Origin: Knoellia sp. S7-12 | Lineage (GTDB): Bacteria; Actinomycetota; Actinomycetes; Actinomycetales; Dermatophilaceae | Direction of reading: 5' to 3' | Length of the DNA: 64,000 nt | Assembly (NCBI RefSeq): GCF_040518285.1 | Contig: NZ_CP155449.1 | Location: 2,666,001 to 2,730,000 of the forward strand | The notes under the pieces: model-generated | Told to the model about the DNA's origin: nothing | What the model saw: the letters and a program-made list of their open reading frames with translations, nothing else | Databases searched by the model: none | In this document: piece after piece, positions 24,907-33,766 of the stretch | Layout: each line of letters starts with the position of its first letter | How positions within the stretch are numbered: position 1 is the first letter of the stretch | Made by a program: the position numbers and the translations under genes

Positions 24907-27900
24907 TTAGCGGTCGTTCTCGCCCTGCTCCAAATCCGCGGCCTTCGGCGGACCGGCTGGGGCGACGACCCGGCCACGCTTGCGACGCGGGCGGACGACA
25001 GGTTCGTCGATCGGGGCGGGTTCGGCCACGACCGGACGGGTGGGTTCGGCGTCGCCGGCCTCGTCCGGCCGACCGACCTCGGCGATGACCGTCGCGGGCG
25101 CGTTCTCGGCGCGCGTGGGGGCTTTGCCGGGCTCGGTAGTGGTCGACTCGCTGGACTCGCTGGACTCGCTCGACGCGCCAGCGGGCGGGCTGGCGAGGTC
25201 GGCGACGCCATCTTCAGTGGGCTCGCCAGACATCGACTTGATCGCTGCGGCGTGGGCTGCGGCCGCGATCTGGGCCGCGGTCGGGCCGCTGTGGGCCGGT
25301 GCGGACTCCTCGGCAGGGGTGTCCCTGGGCGCAGAAGCCTGACTCGACTCGCCGCCCTTGCCGCGACGGCTGCGGCCACGACCGGACGAGCCGCTGGCCT
25401 TGTCGTTGCCGGGACCGCTGACCGCTCCGTTGGAGTGGCCGTGCTCGTTCTGGGTGCCGGACCGGTCGACCGGCTCGCTCTGGACGAGGATGCCGCGGCC
25501 GTCGCAGTGCGCGCACTGCTCGGAGAAGACCTCGATGAGGCCCGAACCGACGCGCTTGCGGGTCATCTGGACGAGTCCCAGCGAGGTGACTTCGGCGACC
25601 TGGTGCTTGGTGCGGTCGCGCCCCAGGCACTCAAGCAGGCGCCGGACCACGAGGTCACGGTTGGACTCGAGGACCATGTCGATGAAGTCGATGACGATGA
25701 TCCCGCCGATGTCGCGCAGCCGGAGCTGGCGGACGATCTCTTCGGCGGCCTCGATGTTGTTCTTGGTGACAGTCTCTTCGAGGTTGCCGCCGGAGCCGAC
25801 GAACTTGCCGGTGTTGACGTCGACGACCGTCATGGCCTCGGTGCGGTCGATGACGAGTGAGCCACCGGAGGGGAGCCACACCTTGCGGTCCATCGCCTTG
25901 GAGATCTGCTCGTCGACACGGTGGTGGGCGAACAGGTCTTCTTCTGAGGTCCAGTGGGTGAGGCGCTTGGCGAGGTCGGGGGCGACGTCCTCGACGTAGC
26001 CGCTGACCTCGGACCACGCCTGGTCACCCGAGACGATGAGCTCGCTGAAGTCCTCGGTGAAGACGTCACGGATGACGCGGACCGTGAGATCAGCCTCACC
26101 GTGGAGCAGGACGGGGGCGCCGCCGCTGCCAGCCTTCTTGGACGCCGCGGAGGCGACCTTCTGCTGGATCTTGTCCCAGGCCTTGGTGAGGCGCTCGACG
26201 TCGGCGCGAAGCTCCTCCTCCGAGGCGCCCTCGGCGGCCGTGCGCACGATGACCCCTGCGTGGTCCGGCACGACCTCCTTGAGGATGGCCTTGAGGCGAG
26301 CGCGCTCGGTGTCGGGAAGCTTGCGGGAGATGCCCGTCATCGACCCTTCGGGGACATAGACGAGGTAGCGGCCCGGGAGCGAGATCTGGCTCGTGAGGCG
26401 TGCACCCTTGTGCCCGATCGGGTCCTTCGTCACCTGGACGAGGACCGTGTCACCGGAGCCCATGGCGTTCTCGATGCGCTTGGCGCGGTTCTGCTCGAGA
26501 CCGGCGGCGTCCCAGTTGACCTCACCGGCATAGAGGACGGCGTTGCGGCCCTTGCCGATGTCGACGAAGGCGGCCTCCATCGAGGGCAGGACGTTCTGGA
26601 CGCGGCCGAGATAGACGTTGCCGGCCATCGAGGCGTTGGTCTCGCGCGAGACGTAGTGCTCGACGAGGACACCGTCCTCGAGGACACCGATCTGGGTCTT
26701 GTCGCCCTTGCCGCGCACAGTCATGACGCGCTCGACCGACTCACGGCGGGCGAGGAACTCGGCCTCGGTGATGATCGTGCGGCGGCGACCGGCTTCGCGG
26801 CCCTCGCGGCGACGCTGCTTCTTGGCCTCGAGGCGGGTCGAACCCTTGACTGCGGTCGGCTCGTCGCTGCGCTCGCGCTCCTTGCGGGACTCACGGGACT
26901 CACGGGGTTCGCGGGGCTCGCGCACCTTGGTGACGGTGCCGGGCGGGTCGTCGCCCTCGGCGGAGGAGCCGGAACGGCGGCGACGACGGCGGCGACGGTT
27001 CGTGCCGCCATCACCGGTCTCGCCGTCGGCGCTGTCATCCGCGCGGTCGTTGGTGTCGGTGTCGTCGCCGTCCTCGTCATCGGACTCGTCGGAGGAGTCC
27101 GCACGGTCGGAGGAGGTGGCGTCGTCGGCGGCGTTGTCGTCGGAGCGGTCGTTGCCACCGCGTCCTCGACGGCCACGGCCACCGCGACGGCGGCGACGGC
27201 CACCGTCCTGGGGCTCGTCGCCGGAGTCCTCGCGGCTGTCCTCGTCGTTCGTCTCGTCGTCAGTCGCCAGGTCGTCCTCGACCGGCTCAGCCGCTTCGAC
27301 GACCTTGGCAGCCTTGGCGCCACGGCGGGACCGGACCGGCTTGTCGGCCTTGGCAGTCACCTCAGCCTTGGCGGGCGTGTCCTGCGTCGGAGCGGGGGCT
27401 TCAGCCTCCCGCGCCGGGTCGATGGTGCCTTCGCTGGGTGCCTGCGCCGGAGCCGTCGCACGGCGTCGGCGGGGCGCGGCGGCAACGTCCGGAGCCTGGA
27501 AGAGCAGACCGAACGACGGAACGCTTGCGGGAGCGGTGTCCTTCTCGGCCTCGACCGGTGCGGTGGCGTCCTCGTCCTCGACGGGCTCCTCGACCAGGGC
27601 GGGCTCGCCGAAGAGGACGGGCTCCTCGACGGGAGCTTCCGGCTCGGCGACGACGGTCTTCTTGGCGCGGGTCGTCTTCTTCGCTGCCTTCTTGACGGTC
27701 TTCTTGGCCGCCCGCTTCTTCGGCGCGGCCTCAGTGGCCTCCATGGCCTCGTCTGCTGCGGGCACTTCTGCCGGCTGCGCGGCGGGCTCGGCCGCAGCGT
27801 CGGCCGTGACCTCGGTGGTCACGGGGGCGGCGGCCTTCTTGGTCGCGCGGCGACGACGGGGAGCCTTGGCGGGCGCTGACTCGGCGGCCTCGCCAGCCGT

Positions 27901-27954
27901 GTTGTCCTGTGCGGCCCCGTCGTTCTGGGTGGTGGGTTCGTCCTGGGTAGCCAT
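24907..27954 (-). CDS. rne: Ribonuclease E/G
   Basis: A 1015-residue RNase E/G, the main mRNA-decay and rRNA-processing endonuclease. The first ~400 residues are low-complexity, alternating Lys/Ala-rich and Asp/Glu-rich, then Arg-rich. The S1 domain lies near residue 450 (LGRVQNVLPSMEAAFVDIGK), catalytic aspartates near 711 (VVDVNTGKF) and 755 (VIDFIDM), and the zinc-link cysteines near 815 (CAHCDGRG). A disordered C-terminal arm follows. ATG 27954 has AGAGGG nine bases upstream; the frame extends to 28071 without support. Confidence 0.95.
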   Translation of the reverse strand: MATQDEPTTQNDGAAQDNTAGEAAESAPAKAPRRRRATKKAAAPVTTEVTADAAAEPAAQPAEVPAADEAMEATEAAPKKRAAKKTVKKAAKKTTRAKKTVVAEPEAPVEEPVLFGEPALVEEPVEDEDATAPVEAEKDTAPASVPSFGLLFQAPDVAAAPRRRRATAPAQAPSEGTIDPAREAEAPAPTQDTPAKAEVTAKADKPVRSRRGAKAAKVVEAAEPVEDDLATDDETNDEDSREDSGDEPQDGGRRRRRGGRGRRGRGGNDRSDDNAADDATSSDRADSSDESDDEDGDDTDTNDRADDSADGETGDGGTNRRRRRRRRSGSSAEGDDPPGTVTKVREPREPRESRESRKERERSDEPTAVKGSTRLEAKKQRRREGREAGRRRTIITEAEFLARRESVERVMTVRGKGDKTQIGVLEDGVLVEHYVSRETNASMAGNVYLGRVQNVLPSMEAAFVDIGKGRNAVLYAGEVNWDAAGLEQNRAKRIENAMGSGDTVLVQVTKDPIGHKGARLTSQISLPGRYLVYVPEGSMTGISRKLPDTERARLKAILKEVVPDHAGVIVRTAAEGASEEELRADVERLTKAWDKIQQKVASAASKKAGSGGAPVLLHGEADLTVRVIRDVFTEDFSELIVSGDQAWSEVSGYVEDVAPDLAKRLTHWTSEEDLFAHHRVDEQISKAMDRKVWLPSGGSLVIDRTEAMTVVDVNTGKFVGSGGNLEETVTKNNIEAAEEIVRQLRLRDIGGIIVIDFIDMVLESNRDLVVRRLLECLGRDRTKHQVAEVTSLGLVQMTRKRVGSGLIEVFSEQCAHCDGRGILVQSEPVDRSGTQNEHGHSNGAVSGPGNDKASGSSGRGRSRRGKGGESSQASAPRDTPAEESAPAHSGPTAAQIAAAAHAAAIKSMSGEPTEDGVADLASPPAGASSESSESSESTTTEPGKAPTRAENAPATVIAEVGRPDEAGDAEPTRPVVAEPAPIDEPVVRPRRKRGRVVAPAGPPKAADLEQGENDR

Positions 27955-28131
27955 GGGCTGTGACCCTCTCGGCGCCACGTGGCCGTCAGCCACACCGTCT
28001 GGGTTTTTGCCCGGACCTGCCGACCCCGTGGGGCTCGTATCGTGATCGTGGCGGGTGAGATTGCCCGACACGGAAGTCGTGTGCTGTTCCCCAGGGGTTT
28101 CGCGCGGCTTGAACTCCGCTGCGGCAACCGA

Positions 28132-28881
28132 TCAGGAACCGACGGCGTCCTTGTCGGCGGCCAGTGGATCAGCCACCCCGGCAGCCGCGGTGAGCAGTGG
28201 GCCCTGGGCCAGTCGGGTCACCAGAGGTGGGACCGGTGGCCTGAGCTCAGTCACTGCGCGCAGTGCGGTCAGGATGTCATCGGGGCGAACGGACGGTGTG
28301 GTGTGCCGAACGACCATCTGCAGTATCGCACACGAGCCGTCATCGCTCTCGGTGGCGACCATCGACACGACGGCCGCGCGGACGTCGAACGTCTTGGGTC
28401 CCGTCTTGAACGTGCGGGTCACCTCGGCGAGCTCGACCGCGAGGAAGCGCTCCACGGCATACGCGAGGGTCTCGAAGGTGACCCCACGCATCTCGAGACG
28501 CCAGACGCTCGCCTCGAGGCGTTCGGCGAGGCTGCCGGGACCGGCTTCGACGACCTCGATGACGTCGAGATCGGGCGGCAACGCCTCGTCGAGTGCGAGG
28601 CGCACAGCCTCGGGGTTGACGCGTTCGGTCACCGAGATCTCGAAGTACTCGGCCTCGCTGGCCGTGCCGGTCGGCGCCGCGTTGGCATAGCTGATCTTGG
28701 GGTGCGGGTGGAAGCCGGCCGAGAACGCCATCGGCACGCCGGAGCGCCGGAGCGCTCGCTCCAGGGCACGCGCGAAGTCTCGCGTCGAGGAAAAACGCAG
28801 ACGACCACGCTTGGCGTAGCGAATGCGGAGCTTCTGGACCGCGAGTGGCGGCGGAGGGCCTTCAGGGGTGCGTCGTGCCAT
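28132..28881 (-). CDS. TIGR03936 family radical SAM-associated protein
   Basis: A 249-residue protein matching the DUF2344/TIGR03936 family: VQKLRIRYAKRGRLRFSSTRDFARALERALRRSGVP at the N-terminus (cited in part) and FSAGFHPHPKISYANA. Family members are normally next to, or fused with, the TIGR03960 radical SAM protein, here found at 31722-33710. Its own biochemical role is unknown. It lies 177 bases upstream of rne; that gap shows no clear feature. Confidence 0.88.
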   Translation of the reverse strand: MARRTPEGPPPPLAVQKLRIRYAKRGRLRFSSTRDFARALERALRRSGVPMAFSAGFHPHPKISYANAAPTGTASEAEYFEISVTERVNPEAVRLALDEALPPDLDVIEVVEAGPGSLAERLEASVWRLEMRGVTFETLAYAVERFLAVELAEVTRTFKTGPKTFDVRAAVVSMVATESDDGSCAILQMVVRHTTPSVRPDDILTALRAVTELRPPVPPLVTRLAQGPLLTAAAGVADPLAADKDAVGS

Positions 28882-28946
28882 GGTCGGCCCAGCCTATTTC
28901 ACGGCTGTGTCAACCGCGGACGTCCGAGACGCTGGCCCGCGACGAC

Positions 28947-28980
28947 GTATGCCGTGGCACCGGCGGGTGCCACGGCATAC
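28947..28980 (-). terminator. Perfect hairpin built from a GTATGCCG pair
   Basis: GTATGCCGTGGCACC (28947-28961), loop GGCG, then GGTGCCACGGCATAC (28966-28980): a perfect 15-base stem. It lies 24 bases after the stop of the secreted phosphatase-like gene on the minus strand, so it probably terminates that transcript. Both arms contain the over-represented word GTATGCCG. Confidence 0.65.
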
Positions 28981-29003
28981 CGAACGCTGGTGATCAGGGA
29001 CGA

Positions 29004-30224
29004 TCAGCGCAAGGTGACGTCTGCCCACACGAGGCGGTGGTCGCTCGTCGGGAACGGGAACTCGCCGGTGAGGCGCGACAGCGGGTCGGCCTTGACCGGC
29101 CAGAAGACGCCAGCGTCCTTGACGGTGAAGCTGCGCGACAACAGCGTGTAGTCGACGCGCAGGTTGCCGGGCGCACCGTCGGCGAAGTCGGCCGTGTCGT
29201 ACTTCGGGTCGCCCTTGTGGGTGAGGTTCGCGCCACCCTGGAGCCTTGCTGCCTCGACGGCACCCGCGGACGTGGCCTTCGGGTCGACGATTCGCTTGTT
29301 GTCGAGCAGCTGGTGAATCGCACCGTCGTAGGAGTCACCGTCGAACGGGTCAGCGTTGTAGTCACCGAGGATGACGAAGCTCGAGCTCGGGTTGAGCCCA
29401 CCGCGAGCGCCCTCGTCGTCGTAGATGTAGCCACCCTTGCCGGGCGTGACGTAGTCGGCCCAGAAGCGGATCTCGTCATGGTTGCGACGACCGTTGCGGT
29501 CCTCGGGACCATCGAAGGTCGGCGGCGTCGGGTGCGCGGCGAGGACGTGGACCGTCCGCTTGCCGACCGTGACAGGGACGTCCCAGTGCGACTTGCTCGA
29601 GAGCCGGAGGATGTCCTGCTCCTGCGGCGAGTAGAACTCCGTCGGCATGACGTTGCCGGGCATGTCCTTCCAGAGGAAGTTCTGGAACGTGCGGACGGAC
29701 TCTGTCTGGATCGGGTACTTGGACAGGACGACCATGCCGTACTGGCCCGGGAAGAGCCCGAAGCCGAACGCATCGTCACCACCGCCGATGGTGCCGTTGT
29801 TGTTGAGGTCGAAGCCGCTCGGAATGCCGGTGTTGGATGGCGCGACGAAGGCGTAGGGGTACTCCACCGCAGCCGCTCCGTTGTGTCCGACCTCGAGGTA
29901 GTTGTCACGGAACAGGTCGACAGCGGCGCCACCCTCGACGTAGTCGAACTCGTTGAGGAGGACGACGTCCGGGTTGGTGCGCTGGATGACCTCGGCGACG
30001 GCCTTGGCCTGCGTGTTGTCGGGCGTCGACAGGTCGGTGACGAGCTGTCCCTCGGTGTTGCGGTTGAGCGAGAGGTTGTAGGTCGCCACGCGCAGGGCCT
30101 CGCCCCGGCCAGCAGCGGCCGTGGGTGTGGCGGGCGCAGCGTTGGCACCGGTCGCAGAGACGGCCAGGGGTGCGAGCGCGAGCAGGGTCGCAGCGCCGAT
30201 CACGGCGGCACGGGTGAAGTTCAT
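29004..30224 (-). CDS. Secreted endonuclease/exonuclease/phosphatase family protein
   Basis: A 406-residue protein with a signal peptide (FTRAAVIGAATLLALAPLAV, cleavage likely after ATGANA). The EEP fold is supported by VATYNLS, NPDVVLLNEFD, VHVLAAHPTPP, FVILGDYNADP and the C-terminal SDHRLVWADV. Substrates could be extracellular nucleic acid or phospholipid. ATG 30224 has AAGGA six bases upstream. It is one of four genes separating the two radical-SAM proteins that are usually adjacent. Confidence 0.88.
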   Translation of the reverse strand: MNFTRAAVIGAATLLALAPLAVSATGANAAPATPTAAAGRGEALRVATYNLSLNRNTEGQLVTDLSTPDNTQAKAVAEVIQRTNPDVVLLNEFDYVEGGAAVDLFRDNYLEVGHNGAAAVEYPYAFVAPSNTGIPSGFDLNNNGTIGGGDDAFGFGLFPGQYGMVVLSKYPIQTESVRTFQNFLWKDMPGNVMPTEFYSPQEQDILRLSSKSHWDVPVTVGKRTVHVLAAHPTPPTFDGPEDRNGRRNHDEIRFWADYVTPGKGGYIYDDEGARGGLNPSSSFVILGDYNADPFDGDSYDGAIHQLLDNKRIVDPKATSAGAVEAARLQGGANLTHKGDPKYDTADFADGAPGNLRVDYTLLSRSFTVKDAGVFWPVKADPLSRLTGEFPFPTSDHRLVWADVTLR

Positions 30225-30265
30225 GGGTGTTCCTTCGTCGGGGATCCAGGGTCCACTCAACCTAG

Positions 30266-30658
30266 TCACGGGCGAGGACTGGATGCCGCTCCGAAGGTGA
30301 ATGCCTCATGAATCTGTGTGCCGGCCGGTCCCGTGCTCGTCACCCCGGGCCGAGTGCGAGCGGGGACGTCGCGGCGGCGGATGACGATGTCGACGGCGAC
30401 GAGGTTGATGGCCAGAGCGAGCCATTGGGCGTAGGGCGTGGTTGCCGCAACGGCCACTTCGCTGCCCGCCTGGTCGAAGGCGAGCTGCACGCCGATCAGG
30501 GCCACACCCACGACGAGGGCGGTGAGCGGGACGAGTGTCACGGCATACAGGCGGGTTGTCCACCGACGCGCGATCCGTGCGCTCCCCCGCTTGTGCGCCT
30601 GCCAGGCGAGCGCTGCCATGAGGAGCCACACCACGGCGAGAGCGGCGAACCAAGTCAT
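30266..30658 (-). CDS. Membrane protein of unknown function
   Basis: A 130-residue protein with three hydrophobic segments: the N-terminal WFAALAVVWLLMAALAW, a central VTLVPLTALVVGVALIGVQ and AQWLALAINLVAVDIVI, with a polar tail. Unknown function. ATG 30658 is preceded by GAGGCT six bases upstream; the frame runs further left through the VOC gene but out of its coding frame. Confidence 0.65.
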   Translation of the reverse strand: MTWFAALAVVWLLMAALAWQAHKRGSARIARRWTTRLYAVTLVPLTALVVGVALIGVQLAFDQAGSEVAVAATTPYAQWLALAINLVAVDIVIRRRDVPARTRPGVTSTGPAGTQIHEAFTFGAASSPRP

Positions 30659-30728
30659 GGAGCCAGCCTCGCGAACCCCGTGCCGCACCGACATCGGGGC
30701 CGCCCCCGAGCCACCCCTGATCTGACCC

Positions 30729-31190
30729 TCAGTCCAAGCAGAACTCGTTGCCCTCAGGATCGGCCATGACGATGAAGCCGGCCTCCATCGGCGGTTGCGG
30801 CTCGAACCTGCGGGTCCGCTGCGCACCGAGCGCCACCAAGCGGTCGCACTCGGCCTCCAGCGCGGCCATGCGCTCGTCGCCATCGAGCCCGGGTGCCGCC
30901 CGGACGTCGAGGTGCACCCTGTTCTTGGCGGCCTTGTCCTCGGGCACCTGCTGGAAGAACACGCGCGGACCGTCCCCGTCTGGGTCCTCGATCGCCGAGC
31001 GAGAGTTGTGCTGGGACTCCGGCACACCGACCTTGCTGAGGAACTCGGTCCACGCAGCGAGCGGATCGGCACCGTCGGGCAGCTCGACACCGGGCGGCCC
31101 CGGAATGACGTAACCCAGCACAGCAGCCCAGAAGGTCGACTGCGCGCGGGGGTCGTGGGCGTCGAAGGTGACCTGGATCGTGCGGCTCAT
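30729..31190 (-). CDS. VOC family protein (glyoxalase-like)
   Basis: A 153-residue protein of the vicinal oxygen chelate superfamily, with two beta-alpha-beta modules: TIQVTFDAHDPRAQSTFWAAVLGY at the N-terminus (in part) and RVHLDVRA ... FIVMADPEGNEFCL at the C-terminus. This actinobacterial subfamily has no assigned reaction. ATG 31190 is preceded by CACTCT six bases upstream. Confidence 0.85.
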   Translation of the reverse strand: MSRTIQVTFDAHDPRAQSTFWAAVLGYVIPGPPGVELPDGADPLAAWTEFLSKVGVPESQHNSRSAIEDPDGDGPRVFFQQVPEDKAAKNRVHLDVRAAPGLDGDERMAALEAECDRLVALGAQRTRRFEPQPPMEAGFIVMADPEGNEFCLD

Positions 31191-31223
31191 GCCCTCAGAG
31201 TGGCACTGCCCACCGACAACGCG

Positions 31224-31697
31224 TCAGACGAGGTCGAGGCGCATGAGGGCGTGGGCGGGCCGGAAGCCGATCGGGATCGACATCTCACTCGGAGCGAGGA
31301 CGATGCGCACCATGCCCTCGGCTCGAGCCCACTGCGTGATGGCTGACATGAGGTCTGCCGCGATGCCCTGTCGACGGTGCTCGGGCAGGACGAAGACGTT
31401 GGCGACATAGATCCAGCGCCCTGATCCCGTTCCCGGGACCGGCATGCGTTCGAAGATGGCCGCGTTGGCCATGCCGACGGGTATGCCGGCCCACGCAGAG
31501 CGTGGGACCCGCACTCCCCTTCCGATGACATCCGCACCGGCCGAGGCCTTGCCGAGGACGCTGGAAGGTGCCGTGCCTGCGAGCAGTTGAACGTGCCGTT
31601 CGCCGCCGGCTGGGCCTGGCGGGAGCGCGGAGCGCGGTCTACGCGCGCAGCGCGGATGGGACAGCGGCGAACGGCATGTTCGTCTGCGACGCGACAT
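31224..31697 (-). CDS. GNAT family acetyltransferase, probably N-terminally degraded
   Basis: Only the C-terminal ~65 residues are convincing: IYVANVFVLPEHRRQGIAADLM holds the acetyl-CoA-binding Q/RxxGxA motif, followed by MVRIVLAPSEMSIPIGFRPA. The first ~60 codons of this frame run through a large hairpin (31589-31681) and do not resemble an acetyltransferase. GTG 31514, directly after GGAAGGGGA, would give 96 residues and start beside a palindromic repeat. The gene may be a shortened remnant; the start is very uncertain. Confidence 0.5.
   Translation of the reverse strand: MSRRRRTCRSPLSHPRCARRPRSALPPGPAGGERHVQLLAGTAPSSVLGKASAGADVIGRGVRVPRSAWAGIPVGMANAAIFERMPVPGTGSGRWIYVANVFVLPEHRRQGIAADLMSAITQWARAEGMVRIVLAPSEMSIPIGFRPAHALMRLDLV
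31489..31511. repeat. 23-base palindromic repeat, copy in GNAT gene
   Basis: Contains the stem-loop CCCACGC-AGA-GCGTGGG followed by ACCCG. The same 23 bases recur exactly at 41327-41349, next to infB. This copy lies at the possible start of the acetyltransferase-like reading frame and directly follows a GTATGCCG word. Confidence 0.6.
31589..31681. repeat. Large hairpin between radical-SAM gene and GNAT remnant
   Basis: An 18-base inverted repeat, 31589-31606 against 31664-31681, with one mismatch (GAACGTGCCGTTCGCCGC versus its complement) and a GC-rich 57-base interior. It may terminate the upstream radical-SAM transcript or be a repetitive element that invaded the acetyltransferase gene. 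Confidence 0.5.
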
Positions 31698-31721
31698 AAC
31701 GGCATACCCACAGGCTTTCGG

Positions 31722-33710
31722 TCAGGCGTGGGTGTGCTCGGCCATGGCGGCCTTGCCGGCACCAAGGACAGTGAGCGGCAGGAGGACCTTGCCGGTGGGG
31801 CCGACCTCGATCTCGGTGCCGAGCTGCGGGCAGACGCCACAGTCGAAGCACGGCGTCCAGCGGCAGTCGTCGACCTCGGTCTCGTCGAGCGAGTCGAGCC
31901 AGTCCTGCCAGAGCCATTCCTTGTCGAGGCCGGAGTCCACGACGTCCCAGGGCAGGAACTCGGACTCCTCACGCTCGCGAGTGGTGTACCAGTCGACGTC
32001 GATCGGCCACTCACTCGCGGTGAACGCCTTATCGGCGGCGGTCATCCACGTCTCGTAGGAGAAGTGCTCGCTCCAGCCGTCGAAGCGGCCGCCGTCGCGC
32101 CACACCTGCTCGATGACGGCGCCGACGCGTCGGTCACCGCGCGAGAGGAGTCCTTCGACGATGCCGGGCTTGCCGTCGTGGTAGCGGAAGCCGATGGAGG
32201 AGCCGAAGCGGCGATCGGCGCGAATGGCGTCGCGAAGCTTTGCGAGCCGCGCGTCCGTCTCGTCCGAGGAGAGCTGCCCGACCCATTGGAACGGCGTGTG
32301 CGGCTTGGGCACGAACCCACCGATCGACACGGTGCACCGGATGTCCTTGCGGCCGCTGACCTGGCGCCCGGTCTCGATGACCTGCTTGGCGAGCTCGGCG
32401 ATCTGGAGGACGTCCTCGTCGGTCTCGGTCGGCAGCCCGCACATGAAGTAGAGCTTGACGTTGCGCCAGCCCGCGCCATAGGCGGCCGACACGGTCTTGA
32501 TGAGGTCCTCCTCGGTGACCATCTTGTTGATGACCTTGCGGATCCGCTCGCTGCCACCCTCGGGCGCGAACGTCAGCCCGGAGCGACGACCGTTGCGGGT
32601 GAGCTCGTTGGCGAGGTCGATGTTGAACGCGTCGACCCGGGTCGACGGCAGGGACAACCCGGTCTGCGTGCCTTCGTAGCGGTCGGCCAGGCCCTTGGTG
32701 AGGTCGGCGATCTCGGAGTGGTCGGCGCTCGACAGTGAGAGGAGGCCCACCTCCTCGAATCCCGTTGCGGCGAGGCCCTTCTCGACCATCTCGCCGATGC
32801 CGGTGATGGAGCGCTCGCGCACCGGGCGGGTGATCATTCCAGCCTGGCAGAACCGGCAACCCCGCGTGCAGCCGCGGAAGATCTCGACCGACATGCGCTC
32901 GTGCACGGACTCGGCGAGCGGCACGAGCGGTTGCTTCGGGTAGGGCCACGCGTCCAGGTCCATGACCGTGTGCTTCGAGACCCGCCACGGGACACCGGGC
33001 TCGGTCGGGGCGATGCGCTGGATGCGTCCGTCGGGCAGGTAGGACACGTCGTAGAACGCGGGCACGTAGACCCCGCCGGTGCGCGCAAGGCGCAGGAGCA
33101 GCTCACGGCGACCACCCGGCATACCCTCGCGTTTCCAAGCGGCCACGAGCGCGGTGACCATGAGGACGGCCTCCTCGCCGTCGCCGATGATCGCGGCGTC
33201 GATGAAGTCGGCGAGCGTCTCGGGGTTGAACGCCGCGTGGCCACCGGCGATGACGAGCGGGTCGCCGTCGACGCGGTCGCGGGCGTGCAGCGGGATGCCG
33301 CCGAGGTCGAGCGCCGTGAGGAGGTTGGTGTAGCCGAGCTCGGTCGAGAAGGACACCCCGAGGACGTCGAAGTCACCGATCGCGCGGTGCGCGTCGACGG
33401 TGAACTGCGGAACCCCCTGCGAACGCATGAGGGCCTCCATGTCGGGCCACACGGCATACGTGCGCTCGCACAACACGTCAGGGCGCTCGTTGAGGACTTC
33501 ATAGAGGATCATCGAGCCCTGGTTGGGGACACCGACCTCGTAGGCGTCGGGGTACATGAGCGCCCATCTGATGGTGTGCTCTCCTCCGACGTTCCAGTCC
33601 TTGACCGTGGAGTTGAGCTCGCCGCCGACGTACTGGATCGGCTTGCTCACCTGCTCGAGCAGTGGCTCGAGCGCGGGGAACAGGGAGTCGCCAGGAGTAC
33701 GGGGGTGCAT
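31722..33710 (-). CDS. TIGR03960 family B12-binding radical SAM protein
   Basis: A 662-residue radical SAM protein. The B12-binding-like N-terminal part (RWALMYPDAYEVGVPNQG) is followed by the 4Fe-4S motif CTRGCRFC near residue 284, GLTFAPEGGSERIRKVINK, and a cysteine-rich C-terminal segment (CRWTPCFDCGVC) that may hold a second cluster. The family pairs with TIGR03936 and its role is unestablished. ATG 33710 follows TACCCT by six bases (leaderless pattern). Confidence 0.92.
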   Translation of the reverse strand: MHPRTPGDSLFPALEPLLEQVSKPIQYVGGELNSTVKDWNVGGEHTIRWALMYPDAYEVGVPNQGSMILYEVLNERPDVLCERTYAVWPDMEALMRSQGVPQFTVDAHRAIGDFDVLGVSFSTELGYTNLLTALDLGGIPLHARDRVDGDPLVIAGGHAAFNPETLADFIDAAIIGDGEEAVLMVTALVAAWKREGMPGGRRELLLRLARTGGVYVPAFYDVSYLPDGRIQRIAPTEPGVPWRVSKHTVMDLDAWPYPKQPLVPLAESVHERMSVEIFRGCTRGCRFCQAGMITRPVRERSITGIGEMVEKGLAATGFEEVGLLSLSSADHSEIADLTKGLADRYEGTQTGLSLPSTRVDAFNIDLANELTRNGRRSGLTFAPEGGSERIRKVINKMVTEEDLIKTVSAAYGAGWRNVKLYFMCGLPTETDEDVLQIAELAKQVIETGRQVSGRKDIRCTVSIGGFVPKPHTPFQWVGQLSSDETDARLAKLRDAIRADRRFGSSIGFRYHDGKPGIVEGLLSRGDRRVGAVIEQVWRDGGRFDGWSEHFSYETWMTAADKAFTASEWPIDVDWYTTREREESEFLPWDVVDSGLDKEWLWQDWLDSLDETEVDDCRWTPCFDCGVCPQLGTEIEVGPTGKVLLPLTVLGAGKAAMAEHTHA

Positions 33711-33716
33711 GGGCCA

Positions 33717-33760
33717 AGGGTACGTTCGCTGCGGGTCGGGCCCAAAGCCGCGCGCACACT
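33717..33760. promoter_or_regulatory. Back-to-back leaderless promoters
   Basis: Minus-strand TACCCT (33722-33717) lies six bases before ATG 33710, and plus-strand CACACT (33755-33760) lies six bases before ATG 33767. The two divergent promoters share a 56-base gap. Confidence 0.45.
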
Positions 33761-33766
33761 GGGGTG

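Noticed and set aside
25954..27879. 641-codon open frame on the plus strand opposite rne
   Set aside because: It is the antisense reading of rne. Its Gly/Val/Leu-rich, low-complexity product reflects third-position GC bias and matches no family.
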